Source: Methylorubrum aminovorans
Lineage (GTDB): Bacteria; Pseudomonadota; Alphaproteobacteria; Rhizobiales; Beijerinckiaceae
DNA length: 64,000 nucleotides
NCBI RefSeq assembly: GCF_022179725.1
Contig: NZ_BPRC01000006.1
Span: 186,001 to 250,000 of the forward strand
Direction: 5' to 3'
Part shown: one piece after another, positions 19,873 to 28,523 of the stretch
How positions within the stretch are numbered: the first letter of the stretch is position 1
Layout of the letters: the number at the start of each line of letters is the position of its first letter
Notes under the pieces: model-generated
Database searches by the model: none
Seen by the model: only the letters and a program-made list of their open reading frames with translations
Told to the model about the DNA's origin: nothing
Position numbers and translations under genes: made by a program

Positions 19873-20744
19873 CATAAGCCGCGTGCTGCCTCGAATTTTA
19901 AGCGCTCCGCTAAAATAATGATAGTATTTCTGGCCTGCTCTCTTTCCGCTGTTCCTGACCCCTTAAGATTGGCCATTCTGCCGTGAAGCAGCTGAAAAGC
20001 TTCGGTATGAGCAGGGCCTAAACAGGTAGTCAGAGATGATTCCGGGTCTCTGCCAAGACCAAGTAAATCTAGAACTCCTATATTGAGTACAGCTGCGATT
20101 TCAGGCAAAGATTCGGCTGGCGGCGACAATTCATTTTCCCACTTTGATACTGTAGTTTGCGAAATATTTAGCTTATTGGCTAGTCCTAATTGTGTAATAC
20201 CCAGGTATTTACGGTAGGCCGCTATTCTTGAGCCAACTGTTTTCGAGCTTGCCAACTCAAATAAAAATATATCGCCTCTATTCGGGTAGATATCATTTTT
20301 TTGGTCGGGGTGCGTTCCGACCCCGAATGCAATCCATGCAGGATCTGCTTCGAAAGCGATCGCATATAATTTTATCTCTGCTAGGTTGATATCTCGGTTG
20401 CCATTTTCATGTTGTCGATACGAAGCATTGCTCCATTCAAATTTCCGTACAGCTGAAGTCATGGTCGCGTACCCTGCAGCAATTCTGGCTATCTTTAATC
20501 TCCCATGTACTGTTTTATCATCGCATATCTCGATTTTTTCCCCCGTAATAAGATAGGATGCGCTTATATTTAAGGCGGAGGCCAGCTGAGCGATTCTTTT
20601 TTTGGTCAATTTTGATTTGCCGGACTCTAGTTGAGATAGAGTCAACCAATGCATGCCGGCTAACTTTGCTAGCTCATGTTGGGAAAGATTTTTTTCCTCG
20701 CGCAGCTTAGCGATGCGATTAGGTGAGTAATCGGCAGTGGTCAT
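19869..20744 (-). CDS. Regulator with three tandem XRE-type helix-turn-helix domains
   Basis: The 291-residue protein has three separate Cro/C1-like units. Residues 10-65 have RIAKLREEKNLSQHELAKLA and SQLESGKSKL. Residues 80-140 have RLKIARIAAGY and SNASYRQHENGNRDI, the most degenerate. Residues 170-228 have RIAAYRKYLGITQLGLANKL and TVSKWENELSPP. A helical tail follows. Each unit ends in the usual helical 'NIS..YLI' type stretch. No peptidase, cupin or toxin domain is present. The gene is AT-rich, and its stop codon lies 2 bp beyond the end of the IS481 copy, so the original C-terminus may have been altered. Its partner or target is unknown. The 67-residue gene just upstream on the same strand may be co-transcribed. 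Confidence 0.75.
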   Translation of the reverse strand: MTTADYSPNRIAKLREEKNLSQHELAKLAGMHWLTLSQLESGKSKLTKKRIAQLASALNISASYLITGEKIEICDDKTVHGRLKIARIAAGYATMTSAVRKFEWSNASYRQHENGNRDINLAEIKLYAIAFEADPAWIAFGVGTHPDQKNDIYPNRGDIFLFELASSKTVGSRIAAYRKYLGITQLGLANKLNISQTTVSKWENELSPPAESLPEIAAVLNIGVLDLLGLGRDPESSLTTCLGPAHTEAFQLLHGRMANLKGSGTAEREQARNTIIILAERLKFEAARGLC

Positions 20745-20844
20745 GTTTCCTCGCCAGTGAATATTGCAACAGCAACTGATTGATAGAGAACGATTTTATG
20801 AAAAATAGTTTTGTGCTAATGTGTTGATGTTTTGATTTGCAGGG

Positions 20845-21048
20845 TCAATTGTTCGAATCATAATATTTGAAATATATTATATTGGATTCTGAACTATTTT
20901 CATCTTTATTATGATATTTGATATTGTTATTTTCATCGATAGGCCATTTCCTCAAATTACAGATATTTATATAGTCATTTATAGTTATCAATTCAGACTC
21001 TAGCATATCAAGTGCGTCTTGGTGACTTTCCACGGCTTCATATCTCAT
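20845..21048 (-). CDS. Small acidic hypothetical protein
   Basis: ATG 21048 opens a 67-residue frame beginning MRYEAVESHQDALDMLESEL and ending in an Asn-rich tail. GGGA stands eight bases upstream. It is strongly AT-rich, like the XRE gene 100 bp downstream on the same strand, and unlike all surrounding IS sequence. No family is recognised. In such AT-rich sequence a chance frame of this length is less likely to contain the balanced helical N-terminal half seen here, but support is modest. Confidence 0.4.
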   Translation of the reverse strand: MRYEAVESHQDALDMLESELITINDYINICNLRKWPIDENNNIKYHNKDENSSESNIIYFKYYDSNN

Positions 21049-21451
21049 TTTATTTCCCAGTTATATTTGGTGTGGCAGTAGGCTGTTGGCTAGATACGGC
21101 AGTGCGTAGCTTCATAGTGCCAAATGTCTAGCTGACGAACAAGCGGTATCTGCGGTTAGGCGGGTGGCGTGTATCAGTCACGCGCTGCTGCGCGATAGTG
21201 GCGCATCTTAAGTTCCTTTGTCTTGATGTCAGGATGATGTTTTCGCCTCATCCCCGCAGTGGCCTGCCCCCTGAAAAGTGGCTGTTCGCCAGGTTCGGTG
21301 GATTGGGGTGCGACGGAGGCCGCTTCTGGCTGAGCATGAGACAGATGGGGTGATTGGGGTTCTGCCGCGGGCCGTCTGAAGGCGGCTGCTCCTGTCGAGA
21401 TGTGAGATCGTGGTCGACGTCGGATCGCCACAGCATCAGGAAGGAGCAGCC

Positions 21452-22280
21452 ATGACCTACTTTGCCGGACTCGACGTCTCCCTGGAAGAGACCGCGATCT
21501 GCGTCGTCGATGAGACGGGTCGGATCTTCAAGGAGATGCGCTCGGCGAGCGGGCCCTGCGCCCACATCGCGGATCTGACGAGGTCGGCCTGCCGCTGGAG
21601 CGTGTCGGCCTGGAAGCCTGCTCGCTGACGGCCTGGCTGCACGACGAGCTTCGTGCCGCGGGTTTGCCCGCAATCTGCATCGAGACACGGTCCGCCAACG
21701 CGGCCATGAAGACGATGCCCAACAAGACCGACCGCAACGATGCCCGTGCGCTCGCCCAGATCATGCGGACCGGCTGGTACCGGCAGGTTCACGTCAAGTC
21801 GCGCCAGTCCCGGCTCTGGCGTTCGCTGCTGGTGGCGCGGCGCACCGTGCTCAACGAGATGCGCGCCATCGAGAACGTGGTGCGGGCCATCCTGCGCGAG
21901 GGCGGGATCAAGCTCGGCACCCCGGCCCGCGCCGCCTTTGCCGGGCGCGTGCGAGAGTTGGCTGGCGACGATCCCCTGGTCTTGCCGCTCGTCACGCCCC
22001 TCGTGGCGATCCTTTCTACCATGCTGGAGCAGCTCGACCAGCTGACGCTGCAGGTTCTCGTCATCGTACGCGGCGAGGCGGTCTGCCGGCGGCTGATGAG
22101 CGTGCCGGGCGTCGGCCCGATCACCACGCTGGCCTTCCGCGCCACTATCGACCGGCCGGAGCGGTTCCGACACTCCCGGGATGTGGGGGCGCACCTTGGC
22201 CTGACCCCGTCCCGCTACCAGTCGGGCGAGACCGACATCCAGGGCAACGTCAGCCGCTGCGGTGACGAACTGGCTCGCAG
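21452..22280 (+). pseudogene. IS110-family transposase, frameshifted and truncated
   Basis: MTYFAGLDVSLEETAICVVD at ATG 21452 gives the N-terminal RuvC-like domain with its first Asp, and NKTDRNDARALAQIMRTGWY carries another catalytic pair. RLMSVPGVGPITTLAFRATI and HLGLTPSRYQSGETD belong to the C-terminal transposase_20 region. One base is lost near 21580. After SRCGDELAR the frame runs into IS3 sequence, so the final helices with the conserved Ser are missing. Confidence 0.8.
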
Positions 22281-22645
22281 TGCCGGGCCATATCCGCTCG
22301 GACAATGGCCCGGAGTTCATCGCGAAAGCTGTCCGAGACTGGAGCGCGGCGGTCGGCTCACAGACTGCTTACATCGAGCCCGGCAGTCCCTGGGAGAACG
22401 GCTATTGCGAGAGCTTCAACGCAAAGCTGCGGGATGAATTCCTTAACGGCGAGGTGTTCTACACCCTCAAGGAGACTGGCGTCGTGATCGAGCAGTGGCG
22501 GACGCACTACAGCAGCACCCATCCGCACTCCGCGTTGGGCTACCAGCCGCCTGCGCCAGAGATCCTCATCTGGCCAGGAGAGCCAAGCGGTTCAGCCTCG
22601 TCCTCCGCTCGCCCCACCGTCGTCATGCGACCGACAATGCACTAA
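22262..22645 (+). pseudogene. IS3-family OrfB C-terminal fragment
   Basis: The frame reads NWLAVPGHIRSDNGPEFIAK, then IEPGSPWENGYCESFNAKLR and HYSSTHPHSALGYQPPAPEI, the last third of an IS3 OrfB with its second Asp and the Glu. The upstream two thirds are absent. The junction with the IS110 remnant is at about 22262-22280. Confidence 0.8.
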
Positions 22646-22752
22646 CTTCGCACCTGGGCCACCGAATGGGAACAGGCCAGTGGCCTGCTCCTGGATTTTG
22701 CCGCGATTATGGCCAATGAACGCATCCAAATCGATGATTGGTGACGACTCCG

Positions 22753-23556
22753 ATGACCGCTCACGTCCAGCCCCTCCGAAGCAGACCGCAGCCGCCGAAC
22801 CATCTCGATGTTTATCTGCGCGTTCTCAGTGCTCTGATGCTTCGTGATATGCGCAGCCGGTTCGGTGGAAATTACTGGGGCTACCTAGTGCAGGTGCTTT
22901 GGCCGTGCGCGCACCTTGGAATTATTACGGGGGTTATGGCCTTTCGTGGTATGAATCCGCCGATTATCGGCGACACTGCTCTTTTTGTTGCGACTGGAGC
23001 GCTTCCTGCCCTGGCCTTCCAATATATTTCACGCGAGGTGATGAAAGGTTATATGATCCACAAGCCGTTGACTTATTTTCCGCAGGTTAAAAAGTTTGAT
23101 ACAGTTATAGCTCGTTGTCTTGTTGAGATAGTAAGTAGCTTCTTGGGTTTGATGCTTGTCTTAATGGTTCTAATATGCTTCGGCATAGATCCTGTGCCTA
23201 AAGATATCTTTCAGGCGGTAACTGGCTATCTAGCAGCGATAGGACTTGGCATTGGGGTTGGATTTATCAACGTAGGTATTTGCTCTATATTTCCAGGATG
23301 GATTTTAGGGTATATATTAGTGACATTGAGCCTTTATTTAACTAGCGGTGTTTATTTCGTGGCATCATTCATGCCTGACGAGATTTACTATTACATGAAA
23401 TGGAATCCAATAACACAAATAATCGAATGGATTCGGCTGGGCTATGAGCCATCGTATGCCGTTCAGATCGATTATCTTTATATATTCGGATGGATATTTG
23501 GTGCTTTGACAATTGGCCTCATAATGGAGCGATTTATAGTCCGGGCTCAGCAATAG
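22753..23556 (+). CDS. ABC-2 type polysaccharide-export permease (KpsM/Wzm-like)
   Basis: A 267-residue integral membrane protein with six likely membrane helices, including LVQVLWPCAHLGIITGVMAF, LGLMLVLMVLICFGI and FGWIFGALTIGLIMERFIV. The cytoplasmic N-terminus (HLDVYLRVLSALMLRDMRSR) is followed by RFGGNYWGYLVQVLWP, the entrance motif of KpsM/Wzm permeases. It would form the inner-membrane channel for capsule or O-antigen export with an ATPase partner, but no KpsT/Wzt gene is present in the window. ATG 22753 is chosen by homology of the N-terminus; TTG 22738 and GTG 22741 are alternatives. The coding sequence is less GC-rich than the IS debris before it. Confidence 0.8.
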   Translation: MTAHVQPLRSRPQPPNHLDVYLRVLSALMLRDMRSRFGGNYWGYLVQVLWPCAHLGIITGVMAFRGMNPPIIGDTALFVATGALPALAFQYISREVMKGYMIHKPLTYFPQVKKFDTVIARCLVEIVSSFLGLMLVLMVLICFGIDPVPKDIFQAVTGYLAAIGLGIGVGFINVGICSIFPGWILGYILVTLSLYLTSGVYFVASFMPDEIYYYMKWNPITQIIEWIRLGYEPSYAVQIDYLYIFGWIFGALTIGLIMERFIVRAQQ

Positions 23557-23573
23557 GGGTGCTACCTGTAGCT

Positions 23574-23792
23574 ATGGTATCTAACCAAATTTTTGTGTTG
23601 TCAGGGGTCGTAACTGGAACGCTTTGGTTCTTCGTCATGGCTTTTCGGCTCGCCCGACATGGCAAAACATGGGGCGCTGTCGGCTGCCTGTTGATTGGAA
23701 GTATTCCGTTTCTTGCTTCCGCTTGGCACGCCGACTCACAGCAGGCTGTCCAATGCGAGCAGGAAAAGATTCGACCGCAGATAACTCGTTAA
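23574..23792 (+). CDS. Small putative membrane protein
   Basis: A 72-residue frame starts 17 bp after the permease stop with two hydrophobic stretches (IFVLSGVVTGTLWFFVMAFR and GAVGCLLIGSIPFLASAWHA). No family is recognised. The end may be foreign, since the helicase remnant and terminator begin close by. It could be a truncated inner-membrane protein of the polysaccharide locus or a chance frame. Confidence 0.3.
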   Translation: MVSNQIFVLSGVVTGTLWFFVMAFRLARHGKTWGAVGCLLIGSIPFLASAWHADSQQAVQCEQEKIRPQITR

Positions 23793-24956
23793 CCCGATAT
23801 CTTCTGGCTGAAACCGCGGGATGTGGGCAAGATGCATCGCTGGAATGCATTCAAGCGCAACATCAAAGGGCACGAAAAAAGCTCCGAGGCCGAAGTCCCG
23901 GGACGGCGCTGAAACGAAGAAGCCCCGCGCGGCGAGTGCTGGGCGGGGCTGAGATTGAGCGGGTTTTGTGCGATGCGGATACAACTTACAGCGCGGCTGC
24001 CCGATCGAGGGGCACCCGTAGGAGAGCAGCCCGTCCAGGCGCGCCAGCGCCGACCGGAACGCGCTCTGCCGCCCGCTCAAGAACAACACCGTGCGCCGAT
24101 CCCGGACCGCGTTGCCGAGGATGTGCACGATCGTCTGCGTCTTGCCCGTTCCCGGACCCGCCTGGACTGCAAGGTCCGAACCCTGGCGACTGGCCTCGAG
24201 CACCACCGCCTGACTGCGATCGAGCGAGGTCGCCATGCGGGCCTCGCGCGACAGGGCCCGCTTCGCCGCCCCCGACCAGACCCCCGCGCCCTCCCCGGTC
24301 AGCAGGGCCTGGACCCGCGGGTCTTTCGCCAGCCGCGGATCGCGCCGCGCATCGAGCCGCTCCCACTGCCGATAGCGCACCACGTCGAAGATCCCGAGCA
24401 CGGCGACCGGCGACACCGACACCACCCCGTGGCCGGCAAGATCCTCCGCCCTCCAGGTCAACGGGTCGGACGGCAGACACGCAGGGTCGATCTCCAAGCG
24501 ATCGAGCAGGACCGGATTCGCCACCGGCACCCCGGCCCGACGCAGGCCCGGCCCCTCCGGCACGCCGTCGAGGATGACCGGGCACAGCATCAGCGGGGCG
24601 ATGCGCACGCGCTCGCCATCCCGCCACAGCACGAGCCCCAGCCCGAGCATCAGCGGGCTCACGCCCGTCTCCTCGTCGATGTCACGGGCTAAGCCGTCGA
24701 GACGCACCATACGCCTCAGCGCCTCGTCGGCATCCAGCGTCCCCGGCTCCGCGCTCGACCAGTCGTTGCGCAGCGTCAGGACAGGCTCGCTAAATGCGAC
24801 CCGCTTACTCCGGGACAGCGCGTCCCGAACCGAGCGGGCCGACTCGGCGAAGCCGAGATACCCGCTTCGCCGATCCGACGGCAGGCTGAGAAGCCGGTTC
24901 CACCGGCTCACATCCCGCAGCGGCGCAGCCAGCTCCTCAAGGGAGCGCTGCACCAT
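23736..24956 (-). pseudogene. DUF4011-type superfamily 1 helicase, truncated
   Basis: The first 310 or so residues match the N-terminal part of very large DUF4011-containing helicases: RDVSRWNRLLSLPSDRRSGY, GVSPLMLGLGLVLWRDGERV with RIAPLMLCPVIL, the Walker A GPGTGKTQTI and motif Ia RRTVLFLSGRQSAFRSALAR. From about 24010 downward the frame continues into unrelated sequence across a terminator-like hairpin, so the Walker B and all later motifs are missing. Intact relatives exceed 1000 residues. ATG 24956 overlaps the stop of the upstream gene by four bases (ATGA), showing a coupled pair. Such helicases often occur in defence or mobile loci; this copy is inactive. Confidence 0.7.
23921..23950 (-). 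terminator. Terminator-like hairpin
   Basis: An 8-bp GC stem, AGCCCCGC with GCGGGGCT, surrounds a 14-base loop. On the minus strand the stem is followed by TTCTTCGTTTC, moderately T-rich. It lies inside the spurious tail of the truncated helicase frame, so it probably belonged to other sequence brought in by the deletion. Confidence 0.45.
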
Positions 24957-26575
24957 CACCCCCACGCTTTCGGATCAATGCTCGGATCGCGCGTCACCGG
25001 AGCCATGTCGTCCGTCGTCCCGAAATCCTCCGCCAGCTCAAACCCTGAACTGGGGATCTCGATCAGCGTCCCGTCAGCCGCATGGATTCCGAAGCCTTCA
25101 CCCTCGATCCAGTCCTGATCCGGCAGAAGCCAGCGCGGCGGCCGCCCCTGCGAGGACATGTTGGGCGGATTCGTCAGGTCGTCCCCCTGACCGAACCGCT
25201 GCAGAAGCTCGAGCCGCGACAGGCCCGCCGGCCAGGACAGCTTGTCCAGGATGCGGGTGTAGTAGAGGTCGAGATCCGCGTTCGGAATCATCTGCAGCCA
25301 GTTGTGATCGGCCGAGGCAAACACCCGCCAGCGCACGCTGCGCAGAAGGTCGTCCTCCGCCATCGAAACAGGCTCAAAGGTGAGCTCGCCCACCGCGAGA
25401 CCGTCCATCAGCCCCTTGATGAAATCCCGGCGCGCGACCGCGTACGGCCACATCCGGATCCGCGAGCGCTCGATCTCCCGAAACTCGTCGATGTAGAGGG
25501 CATTGCTTGCAACGAGCTTCTGCATCGTGCCACCCGCCCGGGTGATCTCGGCCTCCCACTCAAAGGACGGAACGTCCTTCTCCCGGGTGAAGAAACGCGG
25601 CGGCCGACGGTCCTTGTAATCGTTCGGGTTGAAACCGAGCGGCATCGGGAACATCCCCGGACCGGCCAGAAGACGTGCCTCCTCGTCGGTCAGTTCCTCC
25701 GGCCGCTTGTCGACGGCCGTGCCGAAGGTGATGAACTCCCGCACCATCTCCGGTAACGGCGCGATCGGATCCCGCACCCAGGAATCCGCCCAGGACGGAT
25801 CGTAGCCCGCCGGCAGACGCCGGGGGTCACGCCGCTTCGCCCGCTCGGCCAGGATCTCCGGGGAGAAGACGTCGAGCACCTTGTCGGTGATCGTGCCGGC
25901 CTCGACCTGTCCCATCTGATCCTCCTCAGGACGATCGACATCACCGAGGACGTCCGACATCTCCCGAGACAGCGCGGGGAGAATGACCCGGGGCGCAAGC
26001 ACCTCCGGCTCCCGCACCGCTTCGGCCCGAGCCTCCACCTGCGGCTCCGGCACCAGGATCTCGCTCACGGGTGCCACCGCGACCGGAGCCGATGTCGAAG
26101 CCTCCGCCGGCACCATTTCCACCCTGTCGACGACCTCGCTCGCCCGGGGCTTGCGCGCACCGGGTGCGACACGCGCCGCCTGGCCCGACCGCTTCCGACC
26201 CTTGGCCTTCGCGCCCTTGCGGATGTCCAGCGAGCCATCGCCCACCGCAATGACCTGCGTCGCCATCGTCGAGCGCGTCAGCTTCGCGCCACGCCCATAG
26301 AGCGCCTGCGTGTTCTCGGCGCGCGTCCGGCCCGCGATCTGAGGATCAGCCTCAAGGGACCGGTCGTAAGGAGCCGCACCGCCGTGCGTCATCACCTCGA
26401 CCTCCTCGAGATCGGCGACCCGCACCGCCTCCAGAGCCTCGATCTCGGCCAGCTTGCGCTGATACTCAAGCTCCGCCGCGGCCTTGAGGGCCTGCGTCGC
26501 CTCGATCTGACGGGCCAGCCGGACGCGCCGCGCCGACGGCCGTTCCGAACCCCAGCAGTAGTTGACCTCAGCCAT
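24956..26575 (-). CDS. Unknown 539-residue protein coupled to the helicase
   Basis: No family is recognised. Residues 18-55 form a predicted coiled coil (RLARQIEATQALKAAAELEY onward). A low-complexity basic/proline-alanine linker follows (about 120-215), then an acidic stretch, and from about 240 a folded domain rich in Trp and Pro (AGYDPSWADSWVRDP, PMPLGFNPNDYKDRRPPRFF, ASADHNWLQMIPNADLDLYY). The last third may bind the helicase, because the two genes overlap by four bases. ATG 26575 is preferred; GTG 26578 is just upstream. The gene looks intact and has host-like codon use. Function should not be assumed beyond linkage to the helicase and the mobilisation module. Confidence 0.65.
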   Translation of the reverse strand: MAEVNYCWGSERPSARRVRLARQIEATQALKAAAELEYQRKLAEIEALEAVRVADLEEVEVMTHGGAAPYDRSLEADPQIAGRTRAENTQALYGRGAKLTRSTMATQVIAVGDGSLDIRKGAKAKGRKRSGQAARVAPGARKPRASEVVDRVEMVPAEASTSAPVAVAPVSEILVPEPQVEARAEAVREPEVLAPRVILPALSREMSDVLGDVDRPEEDQMGQVEAGTITDKVLDVFSPEILAERAKRRDPRRLPAGYDPSWADSWVRDPIAPLPEMVREFITFGTAVDKRPEELTDEEARLLAGPGMFPMPLGFNPNDYKDRRPPRFFTREKDVPSFEWEAEITRAGGTMQKLVASNALYIDEFREIERSRIRMWPYAVARRDFIKGLMDGLAVGELTFEPVSMAEDDLLRSVRWRVFASADHNWLQMIPNADLDLYYTRILDKLSWPAGLSRLELLQRFGQGDDLTNPPNMSSQGRPPRWLLPDQDWIEGEGFGIHAADGTLIEIPSSGFELAEDFGTTDDMAPVTRDPSIDPKAWG

Positions 26576-26597
26576 CACGACATCCCAAAGAGGTCTA

Positions 26598-27671
26598 TCA
26601 TTTCCACCCGGGAGAGCCTGTCGTGCTCCCGCAGGTGTCGCATTTTAGGCAGATCCCAGAGCGGACCAGCCCCGGTTGATCGCACCGCACTCGAAATGCG
26701 GAAGACGATCACAAGCTAATCTCGCGGTTTTCGCCTTCCGGCTTCACCCCCGCAGGCGAGACGAGCACCGCCCGAAAGCGCGGATCCGCTTGAGCGAGCC
26801 TCACGGCCTCCGCTGCGCACGCCTGACGCAGACGCTCCAGCCGTGACTTCAGCCGCCCCGATCCCCTGATACGTCTGACCTCGGCCATGCGACCCTCCGG
26901 GCGACGATGAATCCCGTCGCTTCACTTCCAGCGAATTGTACCGGTCACGCTTAGGTCCGGTCAACGCAGGCGCACATAGCGCCCGCAGGGTCATTCACAG
27001 CTCTGGCACCGTCCAATTCCGCCTGCCACCCCAGAGCGGCAACCGGCTCAGCCCCCCCGATGAGGCCGATGGCCATGAGCGCGACGACGTCATTTCCATC
27101 CGTCTGCCGAAAAAGCCGCCCCCTCTCATCTCGCGCTGGAGAGGACCTGCGCGAAAAATCGCGCGTGCCGTCGTTTGCACCGAGGCCTTCCAGGCCATGA
27201 CGGCACCAACGCCGGACATGCAGATGATCGGGTCTTATCCATTTCCACCCGGCAGCCGTCGCGCTGCACATGGAAGATCGAGCTTCATTCACACCAGACG
27301 CAGCCGCCTCTTGGGCTATAGCGCACATGGGAAACAGTGCTTCATTTACAGCGGTGTCGGCCTTCAAGCGCAAATCGGATGCGGATGGTCATTTCCGCCT
27401 CTCACGCCCACCGTGGGACAATCTGACGGAATCATTTACAGCGCTGATGCGCACCCTTGAGAGCCCGGCTAAGGTGCGCCGCGACCGGCGCTAAAGACGC
27501 CGAAGGCATCATTTACATTGCCAACCCAAGCCTGTGTTTTTGCATGGGTTTTTGGGCGTGCGCAACAGCACGGTCACGCATCCAAATCCCAGGACGTCAC
27601 CGCCGGCGTACGTACACGGCCGTCGTGGATCCTGGCGCTCCTCGCGACCGGATCGAGACCGGTCATTTCCA
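26598..27671 (+). repeat. Ten copies of a TCATTYMCA motif
   Basis: TCATTTCCA occurs at 26598, 27090 and 27663; TCATTTACA at 27342, 27432 and 27509; TCATTCACA at 26991 and 27285; TCATTTCCG at 27389; and CCATTTCCA at 27239. All are in the same orientation. Spacing is irregular (43-395 bp), closest between 27239 and 27509. Flanking bases are not conserved. The stretch 26889-28523 contains no convincing gene; these AT-rich words stand out from GC-rich surroundings and end 110 bp before the predicted origin of transfer. They look like binding sites for one DNA-binding protein. Confidence 0.6.
26709..26888 (-). CDS. Small basic hypothetical protein, 59 residues
   Basis: ATG 26888 is preceded by GGAGGG at a good distance, the strongest ribosome-binding site in this part. 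The frame begins MAEVRRIRGSGRLKSRLERL, continues with QACAAEAVRLAQADPRFRAV and ends at TGA 26709. The N-terminal half is a basic amphipathic helix. The start MAEV resembles that of the next gene downstream (MAEVNYCW), 133 bp away on the same strand, and the three genes may form one operon ending in the helicase. No family is recognised. Confidence 0.5.
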   Translation of the reverse strand: MAEVRRIRGSGRLKSRLERLRQACAAEAVRLAQADPRFRAVLVSPAGVKPEGENREISL

Positions 27672-27781
27672 GCCCGATGGCCGACCTCTGCGAGACAACC
27701 AGGTGCTGGAAATTTTCGCCCCGAGGCGAACTGTTCCAGCAGGGCAGGTGTCACGCTGGTGAACCAAGAGCGGACCCCGGC

Positions 27782-27828
27782 GAGGTGGCGATCGAAACCG
27801 ATCCGCACCTCATTTTTGCGCCCTGAGA
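27782..27828 (+). other. oriT: Predicted IncQ-type origin of transfer (oriT)
   Basis: An inverted repeat occupies 27782-27811: GAGGTG-GC-GATC, loop GAAACC, GATC-CG-CACCTC, pairing at 10 of 12 positions. Nine bases later comes TTTTTGCG followed by CCCTGAGA. The oriT of RSF1010, used by MobA-class (MOBQ) relaxases, has the same order: an inverted repeat, then AAGTGCG, with the nick just before CCCT. By analogy the nick would be between 27820 and 27821. A relaxase of the matching class is encoded 700 bp downstream. Confidence 0.6.
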
Positions 27829-28005
27829 GGGTCTCGAGGCGCTGATCCGGTGCCTGGACCTCGTCCCTCCCGCTCCGAGGGCCATTCCCGGCCTCTGAAA
27901 GGGCCCGATCGAGGCCACCCGACGGGCAATTCCGGCTCCCAAACCAGGGTCTGGACGGCCCGGAAGCTTCCCAGAACGACGATCCCAGAAGAGACCCAGA
28001 AGGAC

Positions 28006-28090
28006 CCTGGATCCGACGATCCAGGTCTCGCAAGCTCGATGGCTCAATTCCTCAGTTTTTGTGCACCCTGCCGGGCGCAGCAAAAACTGA
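28006..28090. other. Two strong hairpins between oriT and the relaxase gene
   Basis: The first is CCTGGATC-CGAC-GATCCAGG at 28006-28025, a perfect 8-bp stem. The second, at 28052-28090, has perfect 10-bp arms TCAGTTTTTG and CAAAAACTGA with an inner GC stem (TGC-CCC paired to GGG-GCA) around a TGCC loop. The second also contains TTTTTG-TGCACCCTG, reminiscent of the presumed nick region. They may control relaxase expression or be further single-stranded initiation structures. Between here and 28523 there is no other clear feature. Confidence 0.5.
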
Positions 28091-28523
28091 CGGCTCCTTC
28101 GAGCCGATTTCGGTCCCTACCCCTGCCTCCCTGGCCGATCAAATGGGCGTCCCCATTTCGGATCGTCCTGCCCCTCGCCATGCCTGCGCATGGGAGTTCG
28201 TGAGACCCAGCTTGGGTCCACTGGCAACGGGATCGGTCGTGCAAGCCTGCGCTTGCTCTTCCTTGCAGGGCCGCCGGATCAAGCTGCCGCTTCGGATCCG
28301 ACTTAGGGACGGTGGAGACAGCCCCGGAGCTGATGCCACCCGACCGCTACCGGTCAGGGGACGCGCATCGACACGCACTCACTCAACTCCAAGGTTTCGC
28401 CGATCGCGACCGAGACAGGTCGCAGTGGGCCGCCGAGACGCGGCCGTACAAACATTCGGACGAATCGCCCGGTTGGGTTCACACGGGTGAACCTGATAAG
28501 CTTGGCCTCTCACGAGAGGACCG

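Noticed and set aside
23624..24577. Plus-strand 317-residue frame opposite the helicase remnant
   Set aside because: Pro/Arg-rich shadow of the GC-rich antisense gene.
26951..27373. Minus-strand 140-residue frame in the motif-rich region
   Set aside because: Composition of the product is irregular, there is no ribosome-binding site, and the TCATTYMCA words run through it and other frames alike.
26598..27671. CRISPR-like array
   Set aside because: The repeated word is only nine bases, spacing ranges from 43 to 395 bp and no cas genes are near.
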